From Mercurialis annua (lineage: Eukaryota; Streptophyta; Magnoliopsida; Malpighiales; Euphorbiaceae): a stretch of 64,000 nucleotides of DNA. The stretch spans positions 6,396,001 to 6,460,000 of the forward strand of contig NC_065570.1 of the NCBI RefSeq assembly GCF_937616625.2. The letters are read 5' to 3'. The notes beneath the pieces were generated by a model. That model made no database searches. It saw nothing but the letters and a program-made list of their open reading frames with translations, and was not told the DNA's origin. The position numbers and the translations under genes are program-made. Positions 1 to 11,124 of the stretch are shown one piece after another (the stretch's first letter is position 1; every line of letters starts with the position of its first letter).

Positions 1-907
1 TGATATGTTAGCATCGGGGAAAAAGACATATAATGATGTTGCATTATTGTAATGTTACAATGTTGATATGGTGTTGATTTTCGATTGATATTTTGTTGAT
101 TTTAGCATCGGTGAAGAAGACAATAATGATGTTAAATTATTGTAATGTTACAATGTTGATCTTATGTTGATATAGTGTTGACATGGTGTTGATTTTGGTA
201 TAGGTAAAAAATAAATAATGATTCTGAATTATTATTATATTACAAATTTGAATTTATGTTGATATTATGTTGATTTTGTGTTGGTATTTTAGATTGAAAA
301 AATAATTTATTAATCTTTGATTAATTTAATGTTGATTTTATATTAATATATATAAAAAATAAAATATATGATAAATAATAAATTTTGATTAATTATTAGC
401 AAAAATAAAGGTAAATAAATATTAAAAATAAAAATTTGTGTTAAAAAGATTTACAAAATTAATACTATCCAGTTTATTAAATGTTGTTGATATTATGTTG
501 ATATTGTGTTGATATTAAAACTGACAAAAATGTCAACAATAAATAATGTACACATGTTGATTTTATATTGATTTTGTGTTGATTTTGAGTTGATATTTGA
601 TTAATTTTAATGACAAATAGTATACACATGTTGATTTTATGTTGATTTTGTGTTAATCTTCAATTAATTTTAGGGATATGTGCATGTTAATTTTAGGTTG
701 ATTTTAGGCTGACATCGAGTTGATTTTGCGTTGATTTTGATTAATATAGCTTAAATAATTGTACATCAATAAAATTCAACATTGATTTTATAATAAAGTT
801 TGTACGTAGAACATAATATAAGGAGCAAAAAAACCAACCAAATTTCAAAAATGCCGAAATGAATTTAGTATATTCTAATAAAATAACACTCTAGAAAATG
901 AAAGTTA
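1..907. repeat. Left part of a TTGAT-rich minisatellite foldback element (runs off the window)
   Basis: The stretch is an irregular array of units such as GTTGATTTTGTGTTGAT, with ATGTTGATATTATG variants, densest at 1-300 and 480-760. The same motif lies in inverse orientation (ATCAACATAATATCAACATA) at about 7397-7445, beyond the Copia insertion. The two halves would therefore pair if the Copia element were absent. The sequence around 50-60 and 140-160 (TGTAATGTTACAATGTTGAT) also has its inverse partner near 7450. No gene is visible. The left end lies outside the window, so total length is unknown. Confidence 0.6.
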
Positions 908-1193
908 TGTTATGAATATAATGTGAATATGGTGTATGACAAAATTACCTATCCAATTAGGTGAAAAAATTTCAACCCTCCATTTTTGACATGTATGTAA
1001 ATGCATTAATTACATGGTGGGTGAAATTGCCTATAAATAGGTTTCCATCCATGTAAATTTCACAATTGAAAATACTTATCAAAGAAGTAAAATTCCTCCC
1101 AAATATTTGCTCTCTTGTTGCATTATTGTGATCACTAATTATTAATTAGTTTAGTCTATAAACATTATTTATATTATCATTAAATTTATAACA
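908..1193 (+). repeat. 5' LTR of the Copia element
   Basis: It begins TGTTATGAATATAATG and ends TTTATAACA. It holds a TATA-like CCTATAAATAGG at about 1030-1041, a likely core promoter for the element. Its copy at 6888-7173 reads as identical. Confidence 0.93.
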
Positions 1194-1215
1194 CGTTATC
1201 AGCACGATCGTTCTA
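1194..1215 (+). promoter_or_regulatory. Putative primer-binding site region
   Basis: Directly after the 5' LTR the sequence reads CGTTATCAGCACGATCG. TTATCAGCACGA occurs at this place in many plant Copia elements and differs from the classical initiator-Met form TGGTATCAGAGC seen in the second Copia of this window. I cannot assign the primer tRNA from sequence alone. Confidence 0.5.
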
Positions 1216-1717
1216 TTAGTTTACGATTCTCTAATCCAAGAAAATTCGGTAAAGTATTCCAAAGGTAAATCTCTAACTTTAATACTTGTCTAATTATTTA
1301 ATTAATGGAAGGTTATACCTCCTACAAATTTTATTTACTTAATATTTAATTTATTATGTTTATATCTATGTTATTAATTTTTATATGGAAGGCTAAGCCT
1401 CCTATAAATAATCTTTTGATAATTTAATTTTAATCGTTGATGCTTGAGTGGTAATCCCCTTGCTATAAACGATTTTATTTAGTTGACACTATTAGTATAA
1501 ATATAAATATTTTTATACCATAATTAAATTTAATCCATTGTTGTCCTCATCTAAATAATTTTATTCAAAAAAATATAAAATAACCTAACGGCTACATAAC
1601 GGTAACAAACGGCTATATAACGGTAATAAAACGGCTATATTTTTCTCTATATATACTCACTTTACTATTTATTTTCACTACACAATTTTTCATCTCTTAA
1701 TCTTCAAAAATTCAAAA

Positions 1718-1879
1718 ATGAAGCTATTTTGGATTATTATTATTATGTTACTTAATTTAATACTCATTGGTATATTTAATCTTCCGTGGAAAGAATTTTA
1801 TTTATATTTAGGTATTTTTGTATTTATTGTTCTACCTTTACTAGTTGCTGCAATAATTGTTGATTATGCATATTTATAA
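1718..1879 (+). CDS. Small hydrophobic ORF (53 aa) in the Copia leader
   Basis: An ATG at 1718 opens a 53-codon frame ending in TAA at 1877-1879, upstream of gag. The product is almost wholly hydrophobic. One stretch covers about residues 4-20 (Trp/Ile/Leu-rich). A short polar turn follows (Asn-Leu-Pro-Trp-Lys-Glu, 21-26). A second hydrophobic stretch covers about residues 28-48 and ends in Asp-Tyr-Ala-Tyr-Leu. This fits a two-span membrane miniprotein. Standard Copia elements do not encode such a protein in the leader. It may instead be a regulatory upstream ORF or chance in AT-rich DNA, since TTT/ATT/TTA codons give hydrophobic residues. Function unknown. Confidence 0.35.
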   Translation: MKLFWIIIIMLLNLILIGIFNLPWKEFYLYLGIFVFIVLPLLVAAIIVDYAYL

Positions 1880-2005
1880 GCCAAAAATATGATGGTTGTA
1901 CTTGTTTGTTTACTCTTGAAAATAAATGATTATTATTTCTATGTTTTTATCGCATAAATAAATATTAGTTCTAATTATATTTATTTTTCATGTGATAGTT
2001 TAATC

Positions 2006-3043
2006 ATGTCAAACCTTACAAAGCTTGAATTTACGGCACTTGATGTATCTGGAAAAAATTATCTGTCATGGATACTAGATGCTAAAATACATCTGCAAGC
2101 CTCTGGTCATGAGGACACTATTAAAGAGGGAAATAATGCCTCTACTCAAGATCGTGCAAAAGCAATGATCTTCCTTCGCCATCATCTTGATGAAGGATTA
2201 AAAAATGAATATCTCAGTGAAGATAATCCACTTGTTCTCTGGAATAGTTTAAAAGAACGCTTCGACCATCAGAAGACTGTAATTCTTCCAAAAGCTCGTT
2301 ATGACTGGATGCATTTAAGATTGCAGGATTTTAAAAGTGTTAGTGAATACAATTCTGCAATATTCCGAATTAGCTCAAAGCTAAAATTGTGTGGAGAAAC
2401 AATTACTGATGAAGATTTATTAGAAAAAACATTCTCCACTTTTCATGCATCTAATGTGGTACTCCAGCAGCAGTATCGTGAGAAAGGGTTTAAGAAATAT
2501 TCAGAGCTGATTTCTTGCCTTCTAGTGGCTGAGCAGAATAACGAGCTGTTAATGAAAAATCATGCGGCACGACCCACTGGTTCTGCTCCATTTCCTGAAG
2601 TAAATGCGAGCGCATATAGATCTCCTCGTGGTCGTGGTCGTGGCCGTGGTCGTGGTCGTGGTCATGGTTATGGTCGAGGTGGAAATAATTACAACCATGT
2701 CGGTTATAATAACTCCTTTAAGCATAAGAATCACCACCAGAAGTGGGATAAGAAGGAGGAGAAACAAGAAAACAGAAACAGTGGACAATACAAACATCAA
2801 GTGAAAAATGTCGATAGTAAATGTTATCGATGTGGCATGACTGGGCATTGGTCGCGTACCTGTCGTACGCCCAAACATCTTGTTGAGCTTTACCAAGCTT
2901 CCCTCAAGAAAAATGGAAAGAATATAGAAATAAATTTTGTTGCTGATGATGATTTTGACCACAGTCTAATGCATAATGACTCTATAGACATGACACATTT
3001 AGATATTTCTGATTTTCTTGAGAACAATAATAATGAAAACTAA
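2006..3043 (+). CDS. Copia gag (capsid/nucleocapsid) protein, 345 aa
   Basis: This encodes the structural protein that packages element RNA into virus-like particles in the cytoplasm. Residues 1-185 resemble the plant Copia gag core. Residues about 208-225 form an Arg-Gly repeat, coded by repeated CGTGGT. A CCHC zinc knuckle follows with Cys273, Cys276, His281 and Cys286. The tail is acidic and Asn-rich. The frame ends with TAA at 3041-3043. Pol starts 100 bp later in a different frame, so gag and pol are not one polyprotein ORF as in most Copia elements. An antisense ORF across 2549-2962 is a shadow of the RG repeat. Confidence 0.93.
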   Translation: MSNLTKLEFTALDVSGKNYLSWILDAKIHLQASGHEDTIKEGNNASTQDRAKAMIFLRHHLDEGLKNEYLSEDNPLVLWNSLKERFDHQKTVILPKARYDWMHLRLQDFKSVSEYNSAIFRISSKLKLCGETITDEDLLEKTFSTFHASNVVLQQQYREKGFKKYSELISCLLVAEQNNELLMKNHAARPTGSAPFPEVNASAYRSPRGRGRGRGRGRGHGYGRGGNNYNHVGYNNSFKHKNHHQKWDKKEEKQENRNSGQYKHQVKNVDSKCYRCGMTGHWSRTCRTPKHLVELYQASLKKNGKNIEINFVADDDFDHSLMHNDSIDMTHLDISDFLENNNNEN

Positions 3044-3143
3044 TCCAGCATGTATTGTAATGTTTTTATTATTTACTTATGTATTGTTGTGTTATTCTAT
3101 AATTTCTTATGATGAATTTTTCTTTGTTTGAATTAAGAAGCAT

Positions 3144-6100
3144 ATGGATAATTCTCAGCATGTTGTTTCGTCCAAGTTCAGTAATGAAGACATATGTCTT
3201 GTGGATAGTGCGACAACCCACACTATACTCAAACACCAAAAATATTTTTCAAATCTTAAAAGATGTCAGACAAATGTCAGTACAATATCTGGTAAGGTAA
3301 AATTAATTGAAGGCTCCGGAAGAGCTACTATTCTATTACAAGGGGGAACTGTACTTACCATTAATGAAGCATTATTTTCCCCCAAGTCTCAAAGAAACTT
3401 GTTGAGTTTTAAAGATATTCGTCTGAATAAATTCCATATTGAGACAAAAAATGATGATAATATGGAATATCTTCATATTACAACAAATGTTTCAGGTAAG
3501 AAGCATGTAATTGAAAAATTACCCACATTTTCTTCTGGTTTATATTATACATATATAAATGTGGTCGAATCACATATGGCTGAAAAGAAAAAGTATTGTG
3601 ATGCTTCAATACTAAAATTATGGCATGAAAGATTGGGTCATCCAGGATCAATAATGATGCGGAGAATAATTGACAGTGCACGAGGACATCCACTGAAAGG
3701 TGAGAAAATTCCCCAAGTAAGTAATATGTCATGTACAGCTTGTTCTATTGGAAAATTAATTGTGAGACCTTCATCGGCTAAAATTGAGAATGAATCACCT
3801 TTATTTCTTGAAAGAATTCAAGGTGATATATGTGGGCCAATTCATCCACCATGTGGACCATTCAGATACTTTATGGTATTGATTGACGCATCCAGCAGAT
3901 GGTCACATGTTTGTTTATTATCAACTCGCAATGTTGCATTTGCAAGATTTCTTGCTCAAATTATTAAATTGCGTGTTCAATTCCCTGATTACACAATTAA
4001 AAGGGTAAGACTTGATAATGCTGGTGAATTCACATCTCAAACATTCAATGATTATTGCATGTCTGTTGGAATCACAGTTGAGCATCCTGTTGCACACGTA
4101 CATACACATAATGGTTTAGCTGAATCTCTAATTAAGCGCCTTCAGCTTATTGCTAGACCATTAATGATGAGAACTAAGCTACCTATCTCTATATGGGGAC
4201 ATGCTATATTACATGCTGCATCATTAATTCGTGTTAGACCTAGTGCATATCATAAATACTCCCCATTACAATTAGCATTTGGTCAAGAACCAGATATTGC
4301 CCATCTTAGGGTTTTTGGTTGTGTTGTATACGTGCCAATTGCACCACCACAACGCACAAAAATGGGTCCTCAAAGAAGATTGGGAATATACGTTGGTTAT
4401 GTGTCTGCATCCATAATTAGGTATCTTGAACCTTTAACAGGTGATGTTTTTACAGCACGTTTCGCCGATTGTCATTTTAATGAAGAAGAGTTCCCACCAT
4501 TAGGGGGAGAAAATAAACAATCAGATAAAAATATTGCATGGTGTGAACCTTCATTATTGCATCTTGATCCTTGCACAAAACAATATGAAACAGAAGTTCA
4601 AAAGATTGTGCATTTGCAAGCTGTTGCAAATCAATTACCTGACGCATTTACAGATACAAAAAGAGTGACTAAATCATATATACCAGCAGTTAATGCCCCT
4701 GCTAGAGTTGAGATTCCAAAAGAGAATTCTGAAAATAAAGTCGCTCATGAATCAAAGACACGCCAGAAGCGTGGAAGACCGATCGGTTCAAGAAATAAAA
4801 ATCCTAGGAAAAGAAAAGGAGCAGAAAATCTCGATCATGCTAGCAAAGAGAAAGGTGTTCCTGAAGAAACACAAGATAAAGAAAATACTCCAGAAGAAGA
4901 AATAAATGAGGTTAACCAAGGCAATGCCCCAGAAGAGGATATGAATGTAATTAATCAAGACAGTACCCTAGAAGAGGACACAAATGAGAATAACGAAGAA
5001 ATCTCGATTAATTACAATAATACAAAGATTGTTTGGAATCGAGACACAATGGAAAATATTGACGAAATTTTCTCTTATGCTGTTGCATGTGATATCATAA
5101 ATGGAAATGAGGATCCCGAACCGAGATCGGTTATTGAATGTCAAAATAGACATGATTGGGATAAATGGAAAGACGCTATGCAAGCTGAATTAGATTCTCT
5201 TAACAAGAGAAGTGTGTTTGGACCTGTTGTCCTCACACCTAAAGATGTGAACCCGGTGGGTTACAAATGGGTCTTTATACGAAAACGAAATGAGAAAAAT
5301 GAAATCACAAGATATAAAGCTAGACTTGTTGCTCAAGGCTTTTCTCAAAGACCTGGAATTGATTATGATGAAACATATTCTCCTGTCATGGATGCAATTA
5401 CATTTCGATATTTGATCAGTCTTGCAGTTTCTAAGAAATTAGAAATGCGTCTCATGGATGTTGTAACAGCATACTTGTATGGATCGCTAGATAGCGATAT
5501 TTATATTAAGGTCCCTGAAGGATTTAAAATGCCTGAAGCATTAAATAGAAAACCCAAAGAAATGTATTCAATCAAATTGCAAAGATCTTTGTATGGGTTA
5601 AAACAATCAGGACGCATGTGGTATAATCGTTTAAGCGATTATTTGATAAATAAAGGCTATGTGAATAACCTTATTTGCCTATGTGTTTTTATCAAGAAAT
5701 CAACATCCGGATTTGTGATTATAGCTGTTTATGTTGACGATTTAAATATTATTGGAACAGACAGTGAGATCAATGAAGCAAGTGTGTACTTAAAGGAAGA
5801 ATTTGAAATGAAAGATCTTGGAAAAACCAAATATTGTCTTGGTTTACAAATTGAACATATGCACAATGGTGTATTAGTGCATCAGTCAAATTATATAGAA
5901 AAGATCTTAAAACGTTTTGGTATGGATAAAGCAAATCCTTTAAGTACTCCTATGGTTAATCGATCACTGAATGTTGAAACTGATCCATTTCGTCCTTGTG
6001 GAGAAAATGAGGATATTCTTGGTCCTGAAGTACCATATCTCAGTGCAATTGGAGCACTTATGTATCTCGCTAATTGCACTCGTCCTGACATATCCTTTTC

Positions 6101-6728
6101 TGTCAATTTATTGGCAAGATTCAGTTCAGCTCCCACGAAGAGACATTGGAATGGAATCAAACATATATTACATTATCTTCGTGGAAGCACTGATCTTGGT
6201 TTATTTTATCCTAACGATTCAAATCTAGAATTGATTGGTTATGCAGATGCAGGTTATTTGTCTGATCCTCATAAGGTTAAGTCTCAAACTGGATATGTAT
6301 TTACAAGTGGAGGTACTGCAATTTCTTGGCGGTCACAGAAACAAACAATTGTAGCCACTTCCTCAAATCATGCTGAACTTATTGCATTACATGAAGCAAG
6401 TAGGGAATGTGTGTGGCTTAGATCAATAACACAACACATTCAAGAATCTTGTGGTTTTCCAGTCCATAAGAGTCCAACTGTTCTATACGAAGATAATGCT
6501 GCATGTATAGCACAAATCAAGGAAGGATACGTCAAGAGTGACAGAACCAAACATATACCTCCAAAATTCTTTTCATACACTCAAGAACTCATAAAGAATC
6601 AAGAAATTGACATCCAGTATGTTCAATCAAATAACAATTCATCTGATCTCTTCACGAAGGCACTTCCTACAGCAATATTTAGAAAACATGTTCATAATAT
6701 TGGAATGCGCCATCTGCGAAATACATGA
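3144..6728 (+). CDS. Copia pol polyprotein (protease-integrase-RT-RNase H), 1194 aa
   Basis: This is the enzymatic polyprotein that processes, copies and inserts the element. The protease motif is Asp21-Ser-Ala-Thr-Thr-His, a variant of the usual D-S-G-A. The integrase has an HHCC zinc domain (His161, His165, Cys197, Cys200) and catalytic Asp228, Asp291 and Glu327. A Lys/Glu-rich linker spans about residues 515-640. The reverse transcriptase has motif A M-D-V and the Y-V-D-D box at residues 863-866. RNase H is C-terminal (about 1020-1190, with the E-D-N-A-A motif). No internal stop or frameshift is present. The frame is +1 relative to gag, and several ATGs lie between the gag stop and 3144, so expression probably needs splicing or re-initiation. 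Confidence 0.93.
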   Translation: MDNSQHVVSSKFSNEDICLVDSATTHTILKHQKYFSNLKRCQTNVSTISGKVKLIEGSGRATILLQGGTVLTINEALFSPKSQRNLLSFKDIRLNKFHIETKNDDNMEYLHITTNVSGKKHVIEKLPTFSSGLYYTYINVVESHMAEKKKYCDASILKLWHERLGHPGSIMMRRIIDSARGHPLKGEKIPQVSNMSCTACSIGKLIVRPSSAKIENESPLFLERIQGDICGPIHPPCGPFRYFMVLIDASSRWSHVCLLSTRNVAFARFLAQIIKLRVQFPDYTIKRVRLDNAGEFTSQTFNDYCMSVGITVEHPVAHVHTHNGLAESLIKRLQLIARPLMMRTKLPISIWGHAILHAASLIRVRPSAYHKYSPLQLAFGQEPDIAHLRVFGCVVYVPIAPPQRTKMGPQRRLGIYVGYVSASIIRYLEPLTGDVFTARFADCHFNEEEFPPLGGENKQSDKNIAWCEPSLLHLDPCTKQYETEVQKIVHLQAVANQLPDAFTDTKRVTKSYIPAVNAPARVEIPKENSENKVAHESKTRQKRGRPIGSRNKNPRKRKGAENLDHASKEKGVPEETQDKENTPEEEINEVNQGNAPEEDMNVINQDSTLEEDTNENNEEISINYNNTKIVWNRDTMENIDEIFSYAVACDIINGNEDPEPRSVIECQNRHDWDKWKDAMQAELDSLNKRSVFGPVVLTPKDVNPVGYKWVFIRKRNEKNEITRYKARLVAQGFSQRPGIDYDETYSPVMDAITFRYLISLAVSKKLEMRLMDVVTAYLYGSLDSDIYIKVPEGFKMPEALNRKPKEMYSIKLQRSLYGLKQSGRMWYNRLSDYLINKGYVNNLICLCVFIKKSTSGFVIIAVYVDDLNIIGTDSEINEASVYLKEEFEMKDLGKTKYCLGLQIEHMHNGVLVHQSNYIEKILKRFGMDKANPLSTPMVNRSLNVETDPFRPCGENEDILGPEVPYLSAIGALMYLANCTRPDISFSVNLLARFSSAPTKRHWNGIKHILHYLRGSTDLGLFYPNDSNLELIGYADAGYLSDPHKVKSQTGYVFTSGGTAISWRSQKQTIVATSSNHAELIALHEASRECVWLRSITQHIQESCGFPVHKSPTVLYEDNAACIAQIKEGYVKSDRTKHIPPKFFSYTQELIKNQEIDIQYVQSNNNSSDLFTKALPTAIFRKHVHNIGMRHLRNT

Positions 6729-6875
6729 AGGATAATCTATGTTGCAATGAGGGGGAGAAATCACGCACTGCACTCTTTTTCCCTAACTAAAGTTTTTATC
6801 CCATTGGGTTTTTCTTTAGTGAGGTTTTTAATGAGGCAGTACGACATAGCGTACTTTGGAACAAACATTTTGTCA

Positions 6876-6887
6876 TCCAAGGGGGAG
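6876..6887 (+). promoter_or_regulatory. Polypurine tract of the Copia element
   Basis: CCAAGGGGGAG lies directly against the 3' LTR start at 6888. This is the expected position and base composition for the plus-strand primer. Confidence 0.8.
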
Positions 6888-7173
6888 TGTTATGAATATA
6901 ATGTGAATATGGTGTATGACAAAATTACCTATCCAATTAGGTGAAAAAATTTCAACCCTCCATTTTTGACATGTATGTAAATGCATTAATTACATGGTGG
7001 GTGAAATTGCCTATAAATAGGTTTCCATCCATGTAAATTTCACAATTGAAAATACTTATCAAAGAAGTAAAATTCCTCCCAAATATTTGCTCTCTTGTTG
7101 CATTATTGTGATCACTAATTATTAATTAGTTTAGTCTATAAACATTATTTATATTATCATTAAATTTATAACA
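6888..7173 (+). repeat. 3' LTR of the Copia element
   Basis: A 286-bp copy of 908-1193 with no difference found by eye. It is followed by the target duplication AGTTA. Confidence 0.93.
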
Positions 7174-7178
7174 AGTTA

Positions 7179-8146
7179 TATAAAAATGGCTGAATACCAA
7201 TAACATATGTTTATGTACGGAATTTCAGAACGTTTACCGAGAAAAAAACACAAAGAGATCAATCATTCAAACAAATATGTGCACTCCACATTCCATCCTG
7301 CTGCTTTTCAAATAAACATTTATTCCGCAAACTTACAGGAGGCATTTATTTCATAGATAATATTATCTTGTTTGTCAATGTTAAAATAAAAAAAATTAGT
7401 TGATATCAACATAATATCAACATAAAGTCAACATAAAATCAACAACACTGTAACATTACAGTAATTCAGCAATCAATCATCATCTACAAATCGTTCTGCA
7501 GAATAAAAAAACGCAGAAATACAACAAAACGCAAAAAAATGCAGAGTTAACAGAATTTTATTACATAAAATCACAAAATTATTCTACATATCATGAAATA
7601 AGTATGAAATTCTTTAAAAATACTCTTTATACATATTTAATGGTGAATAAACAGTAAAAGATAAACAAATTACAGATCTGAAAATGAAAACATAAAGAAC
7701 AAAAAATTTCAGATCTAAAATCAAAAAGAGAAAAGAAAGATGGCGCGGCGACAAAGGTGGAACGACGGAGGCGAAACGACGGAGATGGAACAGCAAAAAC
7801 GGAACGGCGGAGGCGGAATGGCGGAGATAATGAAGAAGATAACTGAAATGTATGAGATAATGGAGATGAAAATTTACACGAATGTGATAATGGAAGAAAG
7901 CGAGTAAGAACGTGGAGCACCAGAACTTTGATCGCAGAGATCGTTGAGGAGCAGAACGAGAATCACAGAGAAGAAGAAGAAGAAATCGCCAAAATCAAAG
8001 GGAAAAAGAAAAAACGATAAGAAAGTTATAATTCAAAGCAATTAGGTTATAATTCTTATTTTGGGTGGTGTGAAAAGTAAACAATAAGTTGGGTCAGTAT
8101 AAAAGTAAACCTGGCCTAAATTTAGGTATATTGGGTAATTAGCCCT
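7179..8146. repeat. Right part of the TTGAT minisatellite foldback element
   Basis: This continues the element broken by the Copia insertion. It holds inverted ATCAACATAA units (7397-7445), then AGATCTGAAAA-type sequence near 7673. A GC-richer block of GGAACGACGGAGGCG-type repeats follows (about 7740-7835), then GATAATGAAGAAGA. The right end is near GGGTAATTAGCCC (8134-8145). The same order of blocks (AGATCTGAAA, ACGACGGCGGAG, AATGAAGAAG) recurs in the element at 21525-23298. ORFs on the minus strand at 7614-7920 are low-complexity shadows. Confidence 0.5.
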
Positions 8147-8673
8147 TATTTAAATTGTGTTTATTGACACATAATAAATCAAACTCGTTAATTGATATCA
8201 TATTGTTCTAATAATATTAGCGTCAATTTGTTAAAAGAAAAGGGAAGAATTATATCCAAATTCCAAATATTGGGGTTTGGGTAGATTAATGAAATAAAAT
8301 AAAGTAATTTTCGCAAATCTATTTTTAAATTTGATTTGTTGTGGTGACTTCAATTATATGAGTTTTGTGAGAAGCACAATGATTCAAGATGATCGTGTCA
8401 TGTTTCCTTTGCCCACACTAGTTTCTTATATAAGTCCAATTAGGCAGTTCTCTACCTCATAATCATATTATTGGATGCTTTTAAAGAGATTAGTTTCACC
8501 TATAATTTCTTAAATAATAGTAATTAATTGCACCAAATCAAACAAACATTCCTATTTCATAGATTCTCAGCAGCTTGCTTGCATCCCTTTCTGTAACTAG
8601 ATCATCAGCACTCCTTTCTCCTCCAGCTCGATACGCAAAGTATCTGAGTCGGCTATGGTATCAACTGTAATAG
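8147..8673. other. Intergenic, no gene seen
   Basis: AT-rich DNA. A TATATAAG box lies near 8429 and a pyrimidine-rich stretch near 8600-8630. They look promoter-like, but no ORF or recognisable exon follows before the MITE. Confidence 0.5.
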
Positions 8674-8679
8674 CCCGAA

Positions 8680-9061
8680 CTGGATATTAAATTCTGTAAA
8701 TCATTAATTTTTTTATCAAATTATAGAAAGGTCAATAAATAAAATGGTCACTGAACTATAACTTTTGTTACAAAACTGTTTCTGTTGTTATGAAAAGAAT
8801 ACTAAACTTTTTAAAAATACAAAAAAGTATTGGGTTATATTTTTCATTACAAAAAAATCATTGAACCATGTTATTTTTTGTAATTTAGACTTACCACGTA
8901 AGTAAAATATTGCATTTTTGCGTGAAAACGGTACGTTTTATATGGGTGACCCCTTTTATAATAAAAGATACAGTTCGATGATCATTTTGTAAGAAAATTT
9001 TATTTAATAATCTTTATATAATTTGAGAAAAGTTTGGTGATCTACATAATTTAATATCCAG
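8680..9061. mobile_element. Palindromic MITE, 382 bp
   Basis: The ends are inverted copies: CTGGATATTAAATT at the left and AATTTAATATCCAG at the right. Imperfect pairing continues inward for more than 50 bp. CCCGAA flanks both sides (8674-8679 and 9062-9067), a likely target duplication. There is no coding capacity. Confidence 0.75.
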
Positions 9062-9374
9062 CCCGAATGCAACTGATCCAAATCAACTTCCAAATTTAAT
9101 CCACTAATACAAATTGGTTAATTAAGTTAATTTAGTAATTTAATTTAAAGCATTATAAACCACTCAAACTATCCTCACAGTCACACTTTCAATAGAGGAT
9201 GTTATAAAAAGAACAATGGTTGCTCCTTAGAGGGGCGACTCGGACACAAACTATTCTTTATGTGTATTATGGCCAATCGAGGGAGGCGGTGCCGTTCGCC
9301 CTCGCCTCTGATTTCGCCCCTACACTTAACGATATTCAACATAAAACCTCATTGAGTATGAGCTAAAATATGCA

Positions 9375-9457
9375 TTGCACTAACTCATTGAAAATCTTAT
9401 TAATTCCTTAACAAATTTGCACTAACTCATTGAAAATCTTATTAATTCCTTAACAAC
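9375..9457. repeat. Tandem duplication of about 43 bp
   Basis: TGCACTAACTCATTGAAAAT and the following TCTTATTAATTCCTTAACAA occur twice head to tail. The copies start at about 9375 and 9418 and read as identical. The rest of 9068-10718 is AT-rich intergenic sequence in which I see no gene. Confidence 0.8.
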
Positions 9458-11124
9458 CATCATGCTCATGGATTAGAGCATGGTTGTAAATATTTTTATC
9501 TTTTAAAAATACTAAGGAAGCCAAAAGCAGATTAATCATAGTCTTGGAAATGCATGCAATTGGGTCCATTATCTATAAGAAAACCTTCAAGATAATGTCA
9601 TCTAACTGTACGAAAAGATACCAAATCGGACCAACCAAAGTTTCAGCATATGCAATTTTGAAGCACTAGATCCTACTTTTTCACTTCTTCTTTTTCCTTA
9701 AAAAAGATTATAAAAGTAATCAATTTAATTAACTAAGCTATAGAATTTATGATTGCATTTTTACATTAATTGATAAACTTGTATGTGTATCATATGGTCC
9801 CAACCGACATACATTATTAATTTGGGAGCACTTTTGGTCTTTCATTTAAAAATCAGTCTACAGTAGAAATGTATTATTTAGTAAAAGAAATTAAATCTTT
9901 CTTCTCCATTGTAAATGAAGAGAAGAGAATAAGTTCTTAATATTAAACTAGCTAAATGTAATTATAAAAAAAACTAGCTAATTGAACATCTTAACTAGTG
10001 TGAGCATATGAAAAGATGTATGTATCGCATATTCAAACGCGGAATTAGAAAAATAAAGAGAAATTAAATAAAATTAAATAAAATAACATATTGAAAAGAA
10101 GATACATAGAAAATATAGATAAAAAGGATATGACTTAACCTATTTTTAGATCCCTGAACTTTTTACTTTTTGTTTATTTGGTCCCTAATCTATTTTATAA
10201 TTTTAGTTAGTCCTTGTACTTTTTTTTATTTACTTGGTCCTTCTACAATCAAATTTCGCAATGATTTAGTCCTTAAAAAATTAAATTAGAGATGAAATAA
10301 TAGAAAATAAAATTACTGACGGATATGAGGACGGTCGCCCTCCTTGCCTTTTAATTTCACCTATGCACACATTAGTTAGTTTTTTTTTTTATGTTATCAC
10401 GTGTTAATGAATTAAAAAGAACTCAATGCAATGAATGAACTTGTTGCTTGTTTTTAGGGTTGACAACATTTTAATTAATTTTGTATTTGAATAATATGGT
10501 TCTCTTCTTTTCAAAAATAAAATTCAATTACTGCAAGCTTTTACAAACTTTCTTTTTACAATAATATTTGATCGAGAACTTTGCCAACATTTTATAACTA
10601 TTGGTCATCACATGGTTACAGTTGAGTTGAAATATGAGAAGTGTGGTTGAGTTTTTAAAGTTTGTTGATGTCTCTTATCTTATCTCTTTTCATTTTTTCA
10701 TTGCTTTATTAAACTATAGGCCAAATATATATTTATGCCATCAAACTTTAGTTATTTAGTCAGTTGCACGTTCAACTTAGATGACAATCATTTTAATACT
10801 TAAATTTGATATTTTCTTGAGAAAATTACGCAATAATTATAATTGCGGCAATATTTTTCTCAAATACCAACATTTCATTAAGTTTTCTCTTCTATCCAAG
10901 GTGTTTTACAATAAATGGATGAGCTGGCACAATTATTACTTTTTATACCCACTTTCACTCTCCTCCATTAGCAATCATCCAGAGACTGAAACATCAAACA
11001 GAGACAAATCATTTCCTTCGTCTTCTCATCCAAAATTCATGATCATGGCTTCTAATGATTTCTTTAAAACAATAGACTTCAAATTTATGGCTTCTAATCA
11101 TTTCCTTCGTCTTCTCATCTAAAA

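Larger units (their letters stand above)
908..7173 (+). mobile_element. Complete Ty1/Copia LTR retrotransposon, apparently young and coding-competent
   Basis: Two 286-bp LTRs (908-1193 and 6888-7173) start TG and end CA. I found no mismatch between them by eye. A 5-bp target duplication AGTTA flanks the element (903-907 and 7174-7178). Inside are an 812-bp leader, a gag ORF, a pol ORF ordered protease-integrase-RT-RNase H (the Copia order) and a purine tract before the 3' LTR. Identical LTRs are expected of a recent insertion. It sits inside an older minisatellite foldback element. All catalytic motifs I checked in pol are present, so it could be autonomous. Confidence 0.95.

Noticed and set aside
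2549..2962. 137-codon antisense ORF across gag
   Set aside because: It mirrors the Arg-Gly codon repeat of gag and has no independent features.
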